From positions 1-64,000 of the forward strand of contig JADJNA010000003.1 in the NCBI GenBank assembly GCA_016709305.1: a stretch of DNA of 64,000 nt, written 5' to 3'. Below are positions 1 to 8,420 of this stretch, piece by piece. The translations under genes and the position numbers were made by a program. Every line of letters begins with the position of its first letter. Position 1 is the first letter of the stretch. The notes beneath the pieces were generated by a model. The model worked only from the letters and a program-made list of their open reading frames with translations, ran no database searches and was not told the DNA's origin. This stretch comes from Candidatus Villigracilis saccharophilus (GTDB lineage: Bacteria; Chloroflexota; Anaerolineae; Anaerolineales; Villigracilaceae).

Positions 1-21
1 CACTTCTGTCCACTCGCGTCA

Positions 22-440
22 TTACTTCAGGTGCTTTGCCTCGTTATAATTATTTCCTGTTGTTACCACTTCATCCAACGACACATCAAGTGCTTTCGCG
101 ATCGCGGAGAGGATTTCCGCTGTCCCTATTCGTTTGCCCGTTTCGATTTGGGAGAGATAGGGTTTGCTAATTCCTGCTATTTCGGCGAGTTGTTGCTGAG
201 TCAGTTCGCGATACTCCCGCCAAACTTTGATTGGATTCTCACCGTCTAGAATGGCGTAGACTACTTCGGAGGGTATCAATTCCTCTTCGCGGCGATCAAT
301 GGCTGCATTGATGGTATCAAAGTCGCGAATATCTTAAGTAATTCAGACTGGTCAATCAGTTGAGAGATATTCTTCATAGGGAGCACAGCCCATTCCAGGG
401 GCTTTCCATCCCGTTCAATAATTTGGATGTCTTCTTTCAT
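22..440 (-). pseudogene. HigA/XRE-type antitoxin, frameshifted
   Basis: This is the antitoxin of a toxin-first TA pair. The C-terminal part (22-300) encodes a helix-turn-helix of the XRE class, with LTQQQLAEIAGISKPYLSQI followed by ETGKR. The N-terminal part, from the ATG at 438-440, starts MKEDIQIIERDGKPLEWAVL, which is typical of such antitoxins. The two halves lie in different frames. One missing base near 335 (AAGAT where GAAGAT is expected) would restore a continuous L-L-E-D-I-R-D reading. If intact it would be about 139 aa. Its start overlaps the stop of the toxin remnant (ATGA), as in HigBA/RelE-HigA modules. The HTH half could still be made from a TTG at 279, but without its N-terminal domain. 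Confidence 0.75.
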
Positions 441-692
441 TTGTAAACCTCTCCGTGAAGCGATCTTCATGCGACAATAATCAAGTTGTTCATTATGTAT
501 CTTATAAACGACTCACCAATCTCAACTCGAAGACGAAACCCTTCTCTGCCTTGAAGCTTTTTCGCATTGGGATGATCTGGCGTATGGATTGACGGCAATG
601 ACTTGCAATTTCTCGCGAATGGAATTTGCAGTGTTACGTGGCATCCTAAGCAATGATTTCTGGGCTTCTTTGGAGTAGGAGATTTTGTACAC
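437..692 (-). pseudogene. RelE/HigB-like toxin, multiply frameshifted
   Basis: Reading from a GTG at 690-692 gives VYKISYSKEAQKSLLRMPRN, the usual RelE/ParE fold N-terminus. It is followed in another frame by HPNAKKLQGREGFRLRV, the conserved core of RelE-type mRNA interferases. The expected GDWRVIYE and MKIASRGEVYK segments follow only if further single-base changes are corrected (near 590, 525-515, 480 and 450). The toxin stop TGA overlaps the antitoxin ATG. As read, no functional toxin can be made. The assignment to the family rests on these residual motifs. Real decay and clustered indel errors are both possible. Confidence 0.7.
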
Positions 693-730
693 AATTACAT
701 GTTAGCATATTGCTAATATTATTTCAAGGG

Positions 731-745
731 CTAGTTGAACTAAGC
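731..745 (+). repeat. left 15-bp inverted repeat of the IS91-like element
   Basis: CTAGTTGAACTAAGC is the exact reverse complement of 3007-3021. It is followed by a small palindromic GCGCTTCGCGC stretch. The central TAGTTGAACTA is itself an odd-centred palindrome. Confidence 0.6.
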
Positions 746-839
746 GCTTCGCGCAGACTCCCATAGATCATCTAACTGAATAAAGATATTCACGCTATAT
801 TTTCTTTTTGAAATCAAAATCAAAAAAGGAGATGTAGCC

Positions 840-1687
840 ATGAGTGCGTTAAGACAAAAGATGATCGAGGATATGCAGTTGAGGGGTTGGCACTACGAAC
901 GCAGGAGGCTTATATAAACGCTGTGCTTCAATTGAGTAAGCGTTTGAAAAAGTCGCCCGATCAAATTAATGAAGAGGAACTTCGGGATTACTTTCTATAC
1001 CTGAAGAATGAGAAACGAGTGGCGGATAGTACTTTCTCAATCGCATTATGCGGGATCAAGTTCTTCTATGAACGCACACTGGGAAAAGAATGGCATATCC
1101 TACAGCTCACTCGTCCTGACAGAAAAAAGAAACTGCCTGTTGTTTTCAGCATGGATGAAGTAAAGCGGGTGCTCGATTGCGTCCATCGTTTTCAATATCA
1201 AGTTTGCCTGAAGACGATCTATGCCTGCGGATTACGCTTGCTGGAATGAACCCGATTGCGGGTGAAAAATATTGACAGCGACCGCAAGATGCTGCATGTG
1301 GTTCAGGGGAAAGGCAGCAAAGATCGCTACGTGCCATTGCCCGACCATACCCTCAGGCTATTACGTCACCTTTGGGCTACCCACCGTAATCCCGAATGGA
1401 TGTTTCCTGCCCGAAACGGGCTGGCTGCTTTTGATGAAAGCGCGATCCAAAAAGCGTTTCAGGCTGCACTGCACGAAAGTGGCATAAACAAAGCTGCTTC
1501 AGTCCATACCTTGCGTCATTCGTACGCCACGCATTTGTTGGAAGCAGGAGTCGATCTAAGAATCATACAAGTCTATCTCGGCCATGCTTCTCCTGCCACC
1601 ACCGCCATTTACACTCACCTCACTTCTGTGACCGAAACACAGGTCAATCAGCGTATCAATCAGATCCATGCTGATCTATGGGGCTAG
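840..1687 (+). pseudogene. tyrosine recombinase/integrase, frameshift plus nonsense
   Basis: Phage-integrase-family recombinase, about 282 aa if intact. The ATG at 840 follows AAAAGGAGATGTAGCC, with a good Shine-Dalgarno, and gives MSALRQKMIEDMQLRG. A one-base loss near 880 moves the reading to LALRTQEAYINAV, the SAM-like core-binding domain. The catalytic domain holds the Arg in YACGLRLLE, the Lys in GKGSKDR, HTLRHSYATHLLEAG, LGH and the nucleophile Tyr in AIYTHLT. An in-frame TGA at 1247-1249 replaces the expected Gly codon of E-G-T-R. Two separate lesions make this copy non-functional as written. Its 3' end overlaps the transposase start at 1678, consistent with a coupled two-gene element. 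Confidence 0.85.
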
Positions 1688-2793
1688 AACTCGCTGATCT
1701 CTTTCGAGAATATGGGGCTGCTTATCGAAACAATTATGCTGGCAAACTCCTACCTTCTCATCGCCTAGCGATGTGGGCCATTGAGCATTGCCGCACCGAC
1801 CGTTTGGGCGGACAGGTCTATGGCTGTCCCAACTGTCAGGAATTCCAATACAGTTATCACTCCTGCCGCAACCGCCATTGTCCCAAATGTCAGCATGAGC
1901 TAACTCAGAACTGGTTGCAGGTTCAACAGGAAATCATGCTGCCCGTCCCATACTTCTTTCTGACTTTCACTCTGCCTGCTGAGTTGCGTACTCTCATGCG
2001 TGCCAATCAGAAAGCGCTGTATGCCCTGCTCTTTCAGGCTTCGGCAGAAGCCGCACAGAAACTTGCACATGATCCACGTTATATCGGCGGGCAAATTGGT
2101 TTGGTCGGTGTCCTGCACACCTGGACTCGCAACTTGATCTATCACCCGCATGTGCACTATCTTGCTCCCGCAGGGGGCTTGCACTCTGATGGGAAGACCT
2201 GGCTCTCTGCACGCTCTGGTTTCTTCCTGCCTGTGCGAGCTCTCTCCAAATTGTTTCGGGCTGCCTTCAGACGCGGTTTGGAGAAATTGAAACTCTTTGA
2301 GAACGTCCCTTCCAAGGTCTGGACGCAGGAGTGGGTCGTTCACTGCAAGCCGGTCGGCGATGGCCAGGCTGCACTCAAGTATCTGGCACCTTATATCCAT
2401 CGCGTTGCCATCAGCAATCGCCGTTTACTGGCTTTTGATGATCGTGGCTCTATGGAAAGTTCTCAGGTCACCTTTCAGTATCGTGCTTCAGATACCGGAC
2501 AACTCAAAAAATGTACGCTTTCGCTTGAGCAGTTCTTTCAGCGTTTCCTCCCGCATGTCCTCCCGCATGCTTTTGTGAAGGTCCGCTATTATGGTTTCTT
2601 CGGCGCTGCGGTCCGACGCAAGTTGACTGACTTGCAGAAGCGGCTTGGCAAGCCTGTTCCTGATCTGGTTGAGTCAGCATCCGCTGCTTCTCATGCAGAG
2701 CCTGACCCTCCTTCTAAAATCCTCTGTCCTGCCTGCGGGCTGCCCATGACTTTCCAGAGAAATTTATCTCCACAACAATGCCGTTCGCCCTAG
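1678..2793 (+). CDS. IS91-family transposase
   Basis: A 371-aa transposase that appears intact. The N-terminus has a zinc-binding region with CPNC and CRNRHCPKCQ (residues about 48-72). The central part has the YHPHVHYLAPAGG segment that supplies the metal-binding histidines of the HUH-type Y2 transposase fold. The catalytic tyrosine region is YLAPYIHRVAISNRR. A second CPAC motif lies near the C-terminus. The family moves by rolling-circle transposition of single-stranded DNA. It starts inside the recombinase 3' end (ATGGGGCTAGAAC). The upstream recombinase is dead, but this gene alone could in principle still act on related ends. Confidence 0.9.
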   Translation: MGLELADLFREYGAAYRNNYAGKLLPSHRLAMWAIEHCRTDRLGGQVYGCPNCQEFQYSYHSCRNRHCPKCQHELTQNWLQVQQEIMLPVPYFFLTFTLPAELRTLMRANQKALYALLFQASAEAAQKLAHDPRYIGGQIGLVGVLHTWTRNLIYHPHVHYLAPAGGLHSDGKTWLSARSGFFLPVRALSKLFRAAFRRGLEKLKLFENVPSKVWTQEWVVHCKPVGDGQAALKYLAPYIHRVAISNRRLLAFDDRGSMESSQVTFQYRASDTGQLKKCTLSLEQFFQRFLPHVLPHAFVKVRYYGFFGAAVRRKLTDLQKRLGKPVPDLVESASAASHAEPDPPSKILCPACGLPMTFQRNLSPQQCRSP

Positions 2794-3208
2794 GTTCTTT
2801 TTATGCTTCCTTACTTCCACTTCAGGCAGTTGCCGCTTTTGCATCTGTCCGTTTTGTGTTGCCTTTGATCTCTTTGGTGATCAATTTTGCTTTTCGTTTT
2901 TCTTTTACAGGGCTCCGTTTCTCATGTAAAATACTTTCCAGATCATTCTTTATTGGTGGGATTTAGGTCTTTTGCCAGTTCCACTTGGCTTCTTTTTCCA
3001 AATACGGCTTAGTTCAACTAGGACAGATGCGGCGGCGCACGCTCTCTTCCTTTTAGCTTCGCCCCCTTCCGCCGCATCAATCCTTAATTCGTTAGAAGTT
3101 ATAATGGCGGCTCAAACAATTGTAAGCCCCCAGGGCGTAATAATAAAATTGCATCATCGATAATGAAACAAATACCTTGTGTCTTTTACTTACAGGAAAT
3201 GGGATGTT
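2794..3208. other. gene-free stretch with IS right end and hairpin
   Basis: This holds the 3' tail of the IS91-like element, the right inverted repeat (3007-3021), and an inverted repeat GATGCGGCGG (3026-3035) / CCGCCGCATC (3069-3078), followed by CCTTAATTCGTTAG. The layout resembles an integron attC site, but the match is only partial. No convincing gene is present. Confidence 0.5.
3007..3021 (-). repeat. right 15-bp inverted repeat of the IS91-like element
   Basis: GCTTAGTTCAACTAG is the exact complement of 731-745 and is taken as the right limit of the element. Confidence 0.6.
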
Positions 3209-4009
3209 ATGAATCAAAATAGCAGAATTAAACGAAATGTTGTGGTTTACATAATCGGCGTCTTATTCTTGGCGACTATCGGTGGCGTGATTACAGCCAG
3301 TGGTAACGAAATCGGCGGGCTGATCTTCATTATTGGTCCTATTTTGATGATGGTATTGTTACGGTTTTTCGGGGGCGATGGTTGGAAAGATGCAGGTCTA
3401 AGCCTAAAGATAAAGGAAAACTGGCACTGGTATTTGTTTAGTCTGTTGGTGTATCCAATCACCATGACAATGGTAATTATGCTAGGTGCAATATTGGGTG
3501 TGACCAAGATCAATGAGGATCTGAATTCCCTGCTACCAGTATTTATTGCTGGTTTTGCGGTCCAATTCATTCCAAGAATGCTTTTTGCGATATTGGAAGA
3601 ATGGGGTTGGCGCGGCTATCTTGAACCGCGTTTTATTGCGCTGGGGGTGCTCGATACACGGCGGCATTTATTCGTCGGAGCGGTTTGGGCGCTTTGGCAT
3701 TTTCCGCTGGTGCTCTCCACTGCTTATACTGAAATTCCATATGTAATCTTTTTCCCTTTTTTCGTGGTCGCTATAATATTTACAGCCATCGTATATGGGC
3801 AACTCCGAAAAGCAAGCGGAACTGTTTGGACATCTGTTGTAATGCATGGTATTGGGAATGCCTTTGGATGGGCAATCCTCCAAAACAATTTACTGACTAT
3901 CAATAATAAGTTGTTGGCTAATCCTGTGCCAGAGAGTATATTGAGTATTGTAATTATTGGTGTCCTGGGCTGGTGGATGTTATACAAGCGGAAGACAAAG
4001 GTTCAATAG
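3209..4009 (+). CDS. CPBP-family intramembrane metalloprotease
   Basis: A 266-aa polytopic membrane protein of the CAAX protease / bacteriocin-processing (CPBP, Abi) family. The start at 3209 (MNQNSRIKR) is preferred over 3179 because AGGAAATGGGATGTT precedes it. About seven hydrophobic segments are visible. The glutamate motif is EEWGWRGYLEP, the second motif is WALWHFPLV, and the third is VVMHGIGNAF. Together these supply the Glu/His metal ligands. Members cleave membrane substrates, for example in bacteriocin self-immunity, but the substrate here is unknown. It lies alone between the IS91-like element and the group II intron, so it may have arrived as mobile cargo. No frame damage is visible. 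Confidence 0.85.
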   Translation: MNQNSRIKRNVVVYIIGVLFLATIGGVITASGNEIGGLIFIIGPILMMVLLRFFGGDGWKDAGLSLKIKENWHWYLFSLLVYPITMTMVIMLGAILGVTKINEDLNSLLPVFIAGFAVQFIPRMLFAILEEWGWRGYLEPRFIALGVLDTRRHLFVGAVWALWHFPLVLSTAYTEIPYVIFFPFFVVAIIFTAIVYGQLRKASGTVWTSVVMHGIGNAFGWAILQNNLLTINNKLLANPVPESILSIVIIGVLGWWMLYKRKTKVQ

Positions 4010-4655
4010 CAAAAATGCGGGCTACCGATTAACAGCAGTGTGTGCGACATGAAGTTTCTTATGTAATTGTCTTGCTCGTGAACCATGAGACAAGACCTGC
4101 TATCCCATTAGCAGTACCCTATGTGGTCATGTTAGATGGCAACGTCTTACCATGAAAGCCCACAAACAATGTACCCACAGTTGCAATAACTGGCATCTAT
4201 ACCGCAAGGTAAAATGCATTCCTTAATCGCAAAAGGAAGCGGGGCTAGGGTTGACAGTATGGTTAGCAAATGCAAACGCTTGATAAACGTCGTTAGTTAA
4301 AGACAAGCCAAAGCGATTGGGCTTGAGCCAAAAGGCATGTAGCGAGTTCCGGGGTTACACTGTCCCCTGACATGGGTAAAACGCTACCGGCGAAGAGAGC
4401 GAACCTAACCTGTTTGATTGCATAAGAGAAACATGGGAACCCCGTTATCCTCCTTGAAAGAGGTAGAAATCCGCAAGGAGCATCAAAGGGATAGCGGGCA
4501 AAGGAATGCGGAAAAAGCAAAGGTCACCCTGTAATGGGGTGAATAGGGATTGAGCCAGCAAGAACAGCAACATCATCCTCCATGAAAATGGGCAGACTTC
4601 CGCAGGGTCTTCCGTTACGAGAGAGTTTGGCAAAACGACAAGAAAGGAAAAGCAG

Positions 4656-6117
4656 ATGACGGCGAACATAGCTGGTGCATCCTTGGGCAAATTGGTGAAC
4701 TGGAATGCCATTGACTGGCAGAAAGCAAATCAAAATGTTAGTCGCCTCCAAGCGCGTATCGTAAAGGCAACACGGGAAGGTAGATGGGCAAAGGTCAAAG
4801 TCCTCCAACGTCTACTAACCCACTCGTTCAACGCGAAAGCGTTGGCTGTCAGACGAGTGACAGAAAACTCTGGAAAAAGGACAGCAGGAGTAGACAGAGA
4901 AATTTGGAACACTCCAAAGAAGAAAGCAACAGCGATACTATCGTTACGGCATCGGGGATACCACCCACAACCACTTCGCAGAATTTATATCCCCAAGAAA
5001 AACGGGAAAATGCGCCCACTCGGCATTCCGACCATGAAAGACCGGGCTATGCAAGCTCTCCATAGGCTCGCCCTTGACCCCATTGCAGAAACAACGGCAG
5101 ACCCTAATTCGTATGGCTTTCGTGTGCAACGCTCCACCGCAGATGCCATCGAACAATGCTTCAACATCTTAGCCCCACAACGTAGTGCAACTTGGATACT
5201 AGAAGGCGATATAAAATCCTGTTTTGATCACATCAGCCATGAATGGCTATTGGCAAATATCCCAACGGATAAAGCCATTCTTCAAAAATGGCTGAAAGCC
5301 GGGTTCATTGAAAAGAGCCTTTTCCACCCGACAGAGGAAGGTACTCCGCAAGGCGGTATCATCTCTCCTGTTCTGGCGAATATGACCTTGGATGGAATGG
5401 AGCGAAACCTCAGAAAGAGGTTTGGCAAGAAGCCCTCCCCTAAAGTCAACTTTGTCAGATATGCGGACGATTTCATCATCACAGCCAAAGAGCAGAGAAC
5501 TTCTTGAAAACGAAGTTCTACCAGTTATTGAAACTTTCCTAAAAGAAAGAGGGCTGGAACTCTCAAGCGAAAAAACACAAATCACCCATGTTGAGGAAGG
5601 CTTTGATTTCCTCGGACAGAACCTACGCAAATTCAAAGGCAAATTGTTAATTCGACCAGCTAAAAAGAATTTGCACGCATTCTTGACCAAAGTTCGAGAA
5701 ATTACCAAGGACAACAAGCAAGCCACAGCAGGCAACCTGATTATGCTGCTCAACCCCGTCATTCGCGGATGGGCGAATTATCATAAACATGTGGTTAGCA
5801 AGAAAATCTTCGGCTCAGTGGATTATGCAATCTTCAAAATACTCTGGCAATGGGCAAAGCGCAGACACCCCAACAAAGGAAAACGATGGGTCAAGAACAA
5901 ATACTTCCATCTCCTGGGAGATCGCAAGTGGGTCTTCTCTGGTACACTTCCCAATATAAATGGGAAGTCAAAGCCCCTTCACCTTGTCCGCGCTGCAAGT
6001 ACCCCCATTCGACGTCACATTAAGGTTGTCGGTATCGCCAATCCCTACGATCTCCAATGGACTAACTACTTCACTCAACGTCAAAGAAAATCCCTTCAAC
6101 AGAGTGTTTCTTCGTGA
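4656..6117 (+). pseudogene. ltrA: group II intron reverse transcriptase/maturase, frameshifted
   Basis: Encodes the intron-borne reverse transcriptase and maturase. The first frame (4656-5507) has RT motifs RRIYIPKKNGKMRPLGIPT, PNSYGFR, EGDIKSCFDHISH, GTPQGGIISPVLANM and the catalytic YADD (about 5459). One extra base near 5488-5492 breaks the frame just after YADDFIITA. The second frame continues K-S-R-E-L-L-E-N-E to 6117 with RT7, then the maturase/X domain (NPVIRGWANYHKHVVSKKIF). The protein ends at NPYDLQWTNYFTQRQ, where relatives normally enter the HNH endonuclease domain, so no endonuclease is present. Total is about 487 aa if joined. RNA splicing could still be helped in trans by another maturase. 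Confidence 0.88.
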
Positions 6118-6150
6118 AGCCGCGTTCTTCGATGACCGTTTGGAAGGCTT

Positions 6151-6184
6151 GAGCCGGATGAGGGGAAACTCTCATGTCCGGTTC
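6151..6184 (+). ncRNA. group II intron domain V
   Basis: A 34-nt hairpin: arm GAGCCGGATGAG, loop region GGGAAAC, then returning arm ending CATGTCCGGTTC. It carries the conserved GAGC start and GUUC end of the catalytic domain V of bacterial group II introns. Confidence 0.9.
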
Positions 6185-6539
6185 TTAGGGGAGGAAAGGA
6201 TGGCAACATCCTTTCCTTACCCGACCAAGAGATAAGCACACTGAAACTGACAATTGATCTCAATATGAACAATGGCTCTGAATGGAAAACATTTGGAGCT
6301 GTTTTTGTTCCTGTGCTGGCTACCAAGCTCATCCGTCATAGTTTATTGAAAAATGTATCAATTCCATCGTATAGAAAGGAAGAAGTGCGAGGATATATTT
6401 TCCCTGACAGAATTAGGCTTATACACTGGAAATTTAGTTCCAAGATCGCGGGTTCGTTAAGAGGTGCCCGATAGACGAGACCGCGGTGCGTAACCATTTT
6501 TCAGCCCTGTTTTTACGCGTAAACTGGCAATAACCAAAA

Positions 6540-6568
6540 AAAACCGCCATTTTGGGGCGGTTTTTTTG
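6540..6568 (+). terminator. intrinsic terminator
   Basis: Stem AACCGCC (6542-6548) / GGCGGTT (6556-6562) followed by a run of seven T. An A-run precedes the stem, so it could act in both directions. Confidence 0.85.
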
Positions 6569-6631
6569 TATACCTTGGCGGTCCCGACGGGGATAGAAAC
6601 TACGATTTGAAAATTAATGCATCATACCGAC

Positions 6632-6661
6632 ACCAACAGGACACCCCTGTTGGTATTTTTG
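6632..6661 (+). terminator. intrinsic terminator just upstream of virB4-like gene
   Basis: Stem ACCAACAGG (6632-6640) / CCTGTTGGT (6646-6654) followed by ATTTTT. It ends only five bases before the ATG at 6666. Either the next gene has no normal leader, or this hairpin attenuates it. Confidence 0.75.
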
Positions 6662-6665
6662 TATC

Positions 6666-8420
6666 ATGCAGCTCATGAGCGAACCACAACATCATTTTGC
6701 TGCAGCGATCGCATCCGAAGCGGTTGAGATCCTCGAGGACCAACTGCTCTTTCCAGGCGGATATTTGCTGCCTCTTTCCGCGCGCGGTGGCGGGGTGCCT
6801 GGCATGGCCGATCGTCCCTGGTCGCGCCTGACCGCGGATGTCTTTTATCCCAATCTGCCGGTGATCTATTCACTGTCATTGCATCGCGAACCGCCGGATG
6901 TCTTGCGCGGTTCGTTGCGCACCCGCCGCACGCTCTTCGAAGGGTTCATGATGGCGCTGGCAGAGAAGACCGGCCGGCGTCCATCGCTGGCGGAACGCTC
7001 CGCAGATCACGCGATGGATGCGGCCGAGTCTGAATTGACCTTCGGCAAGCCGGCCTTCAAGATCGCACTGATGAGCGGGCTGTTCGTGGAGCGGGATCGT
7101 TTCGAGGAAGCCGAGGCGGCGCGCAGAGTCATCGAAGCCAATTTACGCGCACGTGGATTGTCTGCGCAGCGCCTCTTCTATATCGCCGAACGCGCGCTGC
7201 AGCACTTCCAACCTGGAGGCAGGCTCTTTCCAGGTCTTGATGAACCCACCCTGTTTATGGAAGAGACACTTCCATTGATTCCAGTACCTTCACGTCAGGT
7301 ACTGCCCGCGGATGATTCCGTCTGGATCGGCACTCATGCGCGTGATGGACGCGATGTGCATTTCTCTTTTACAAAAGGACTCGATCCAGCCGTTCCCCCG
7401 CCGCCGCACGCCACAACCTTAATCCTGGGCGAACCCGGCGCCGGCAAGACCAGCCTGTTGCGCTGGATCATGCTGCAAAGGTTGTTGCAGGGACGGACTG
7501 TGATCTCGATTGATCCCGAAGGGGAGAATAATAATCTATGCGCATCCGTCGGGGGATGGGTCGTGCCGGCAGGGATTCCCGAAGACAGGCAGACCTGCCT
7601 CATTCATCCCCTGCAGGGCGAGAACCCGGCTGAGTTATTGCTCGCCGCGCGCTTCCTGATCGCTGCGCTGGCGGGCGAGGCAGTCCTGTCCCCGGCAGTG
7701 CAGGCCGCCCTGCATGAGGCGGTCAAACGCAGATGGGAACGCCGACCCGGTCCGACCTCGATCGCCGAACTGGTCGAAACCCTGGGAACCATCAACGCTC
7801 CTGAAGCCGCCCTGCCGATCGCGCTGTTGCGGCCATTCATGCGCGGCGGCTTATTTGAAGGTTTCTTTGACCGCCCCAAAGCCTTGTTATCCCCCAACTT
7901 TCCAGCCGGACAATGGTGGAACTTCGATCTATCGTCCCTGCGTGAAGAGAACCGCGCCATCGTGCACGCGGTACTGGCCTGGTTCCTTTATCACGCGGTC
8001 ACAGTGGGGAAGCAGCCAATGGACATCTTCATTGATGAAGGGTGGCGCTTGCTGCGCAGTGGTCCTTTCACAGACCTGTTGGATGAGCTGGGCCGACGTG
8101 CGCGCAAACGTGGCGTCGGTGTCACACTTATCACCCACCTGCCGGCCGATCTGATGAAGAACCCGACCTCATTGAGTCTGGCCTCCACAGCTTTCATTGG
8201 CAGGCTTGGCCCGCAGGAAGCCTTCGCCTTCTATCGCTCGCTTGGCATCCCGGAAAGCGAGGCACGCACAAATGCCGAGCTCACATCCAGATTACCCCCG
8301 CGCGTTTTTCTAGCCGCCCCCTCCGGCGGACGAGGCGCGTTGTTCCCGGTGCTAGTTTCCATTCCGCCGGCGTGGATCCAATTCTGGAAACAACTAGGCG
8401 CGATGGGAGTCATGCGATGA
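6666..8420 (+). CDS. VirB4-like type IV secretion ATPase
   Basis: A 584-aa P-loop ATPase of the VirB4/TraC/HerA group, which power type IV secretion or conjugative DNA transfer from the inner face of the membrane. Walker A is GEPGAGKTS (about residues 255-263). Walker B is MDIFIDEGWRLL (about 452-463). Sensor-like VTLITHLPADLM follows. The N-terminal 250 residues (FYPNLPVIYSL, LRTRRTLFEGFMMALAEKTG) lack a signal peptide or obvious membrane helices. ATG 6666 or 6675 could start it. There is no strong ribosome site and a terminator hairpin ends at 6661. It overlaps the next gene by four bases (ATGA), implying coupled translation. Specific VirB4 assignment is by motif layout, so HerA/DUF87-type is the alternative. 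Confidence 0.75.
   Translation: MQLMSEPQHHFAAAIASEAVEILEDQLLFPGGYLLPLSARGGGVPGMADRPWSRLTADVFYPNLPVIYSLSLHREPPDVLRGSLRTRRTLFEGFMMALAEKTGRRPSLAERSADHAMDAAESELTFGKPAFKIALMSGLFVERDRFEEAEAARRVIEANLRARGLSAQRLFYIAERALQHFQPGGRLFPGLDEPTLFMEETLPLIPVPSRQVLPADDSVWIGTHARDGRDVHFSFTKGLDPAVPPPPHATTLILGEPGAGKTSLLRWIMLQRLLQGRTVISIDPEGENNNLCASVGGWVVPAGIPEDRQTCLIHPLQGENPAELLLAARFLIAALAGEAVLSPAVQAALHEAVKRRWERRPGPTSIAELVETLGTINAPEAALPIALLRPFMRGGLFEGFFDRPKALLSPNFPAGQWWNFDLSSLREENRAIVHAVLAWFLYHAVTVGKQPMDIFIDEGWRLLRSGPFTDLLDELGRRARKRGVGVTLITHLPADLMKNPTSLSLASTAFIGRLGPQEAFAFYRSLGIPESEARTNAELTSRLPPRVFLAAPSGGRGALFPVLVSIPPAWIQFWKQLGAMGVMR

Larger units (their letters stand above)
731..3021 (+). mobile_element. IS91-like composite element with tyrosine recombinase
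   Basis: The element carries a tyrosine recombinase followed by an IS91-type transposase, with overlapping reading frames (1678 inside the recombinase 3' end). The outer limits are drawn at an exact 15-bp inverted repeat, CTAGTTGAACTAAGC at 731-745 and its complement at 3007-3021. Classical IS91 elements lack terminal inverted repeats, so these limits are a proposal. The repeats contain GAAC/GTTC, the tetranucleotide IS91 elements target, so the true tips could lie inside them. The element sits just upstream of the toxin-antitoxin remnant. Confidence 0.6.
4042..6224 (+). mobile_element. group II intron, bacterial
   Basis: The 5' end is set at GTGCGAC (4042), which fits the GUGYG consensus. 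About 610 bases of structured RNA (domains I-III) precede the reverse transcriptase ORF. Domain V is recognisable at 6151-6184. A domain VI-like hairpin (about 6188-6215) leads to the 3' end at TTACCCGAC (6224), matching the terminal AY consensus. Length is about 2.2 kb. The exact 5' boundary could shift by two bases because of the GTGTGTGCG run. The intron lies 30 bases after the CPBP protease stop and does not visibly interrupt a gene. Confidence 0.85.
6225..6665. other. gene-free stretch with two intrinsic terminators
   Basis: A possible 69-aa reading frame at 6265-6474 has no recognisable similarity and no Shine-Dalgarno, so it is not called. The rest contains two rho-independent terminators before the VirB4-like operon. 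Confidence 0.5.

Noticed and set aside
4293..4808. Overlapping minus-strand frames of 75-94 aa
   Set aside because: They lie in the structured RNA part of the group II intron and show no protein signature.
6265..6474. 69-aa plus-strand frame after the intron
   Set aside because: No ribosome site, no recognisable motif, and adjacent to terminators.
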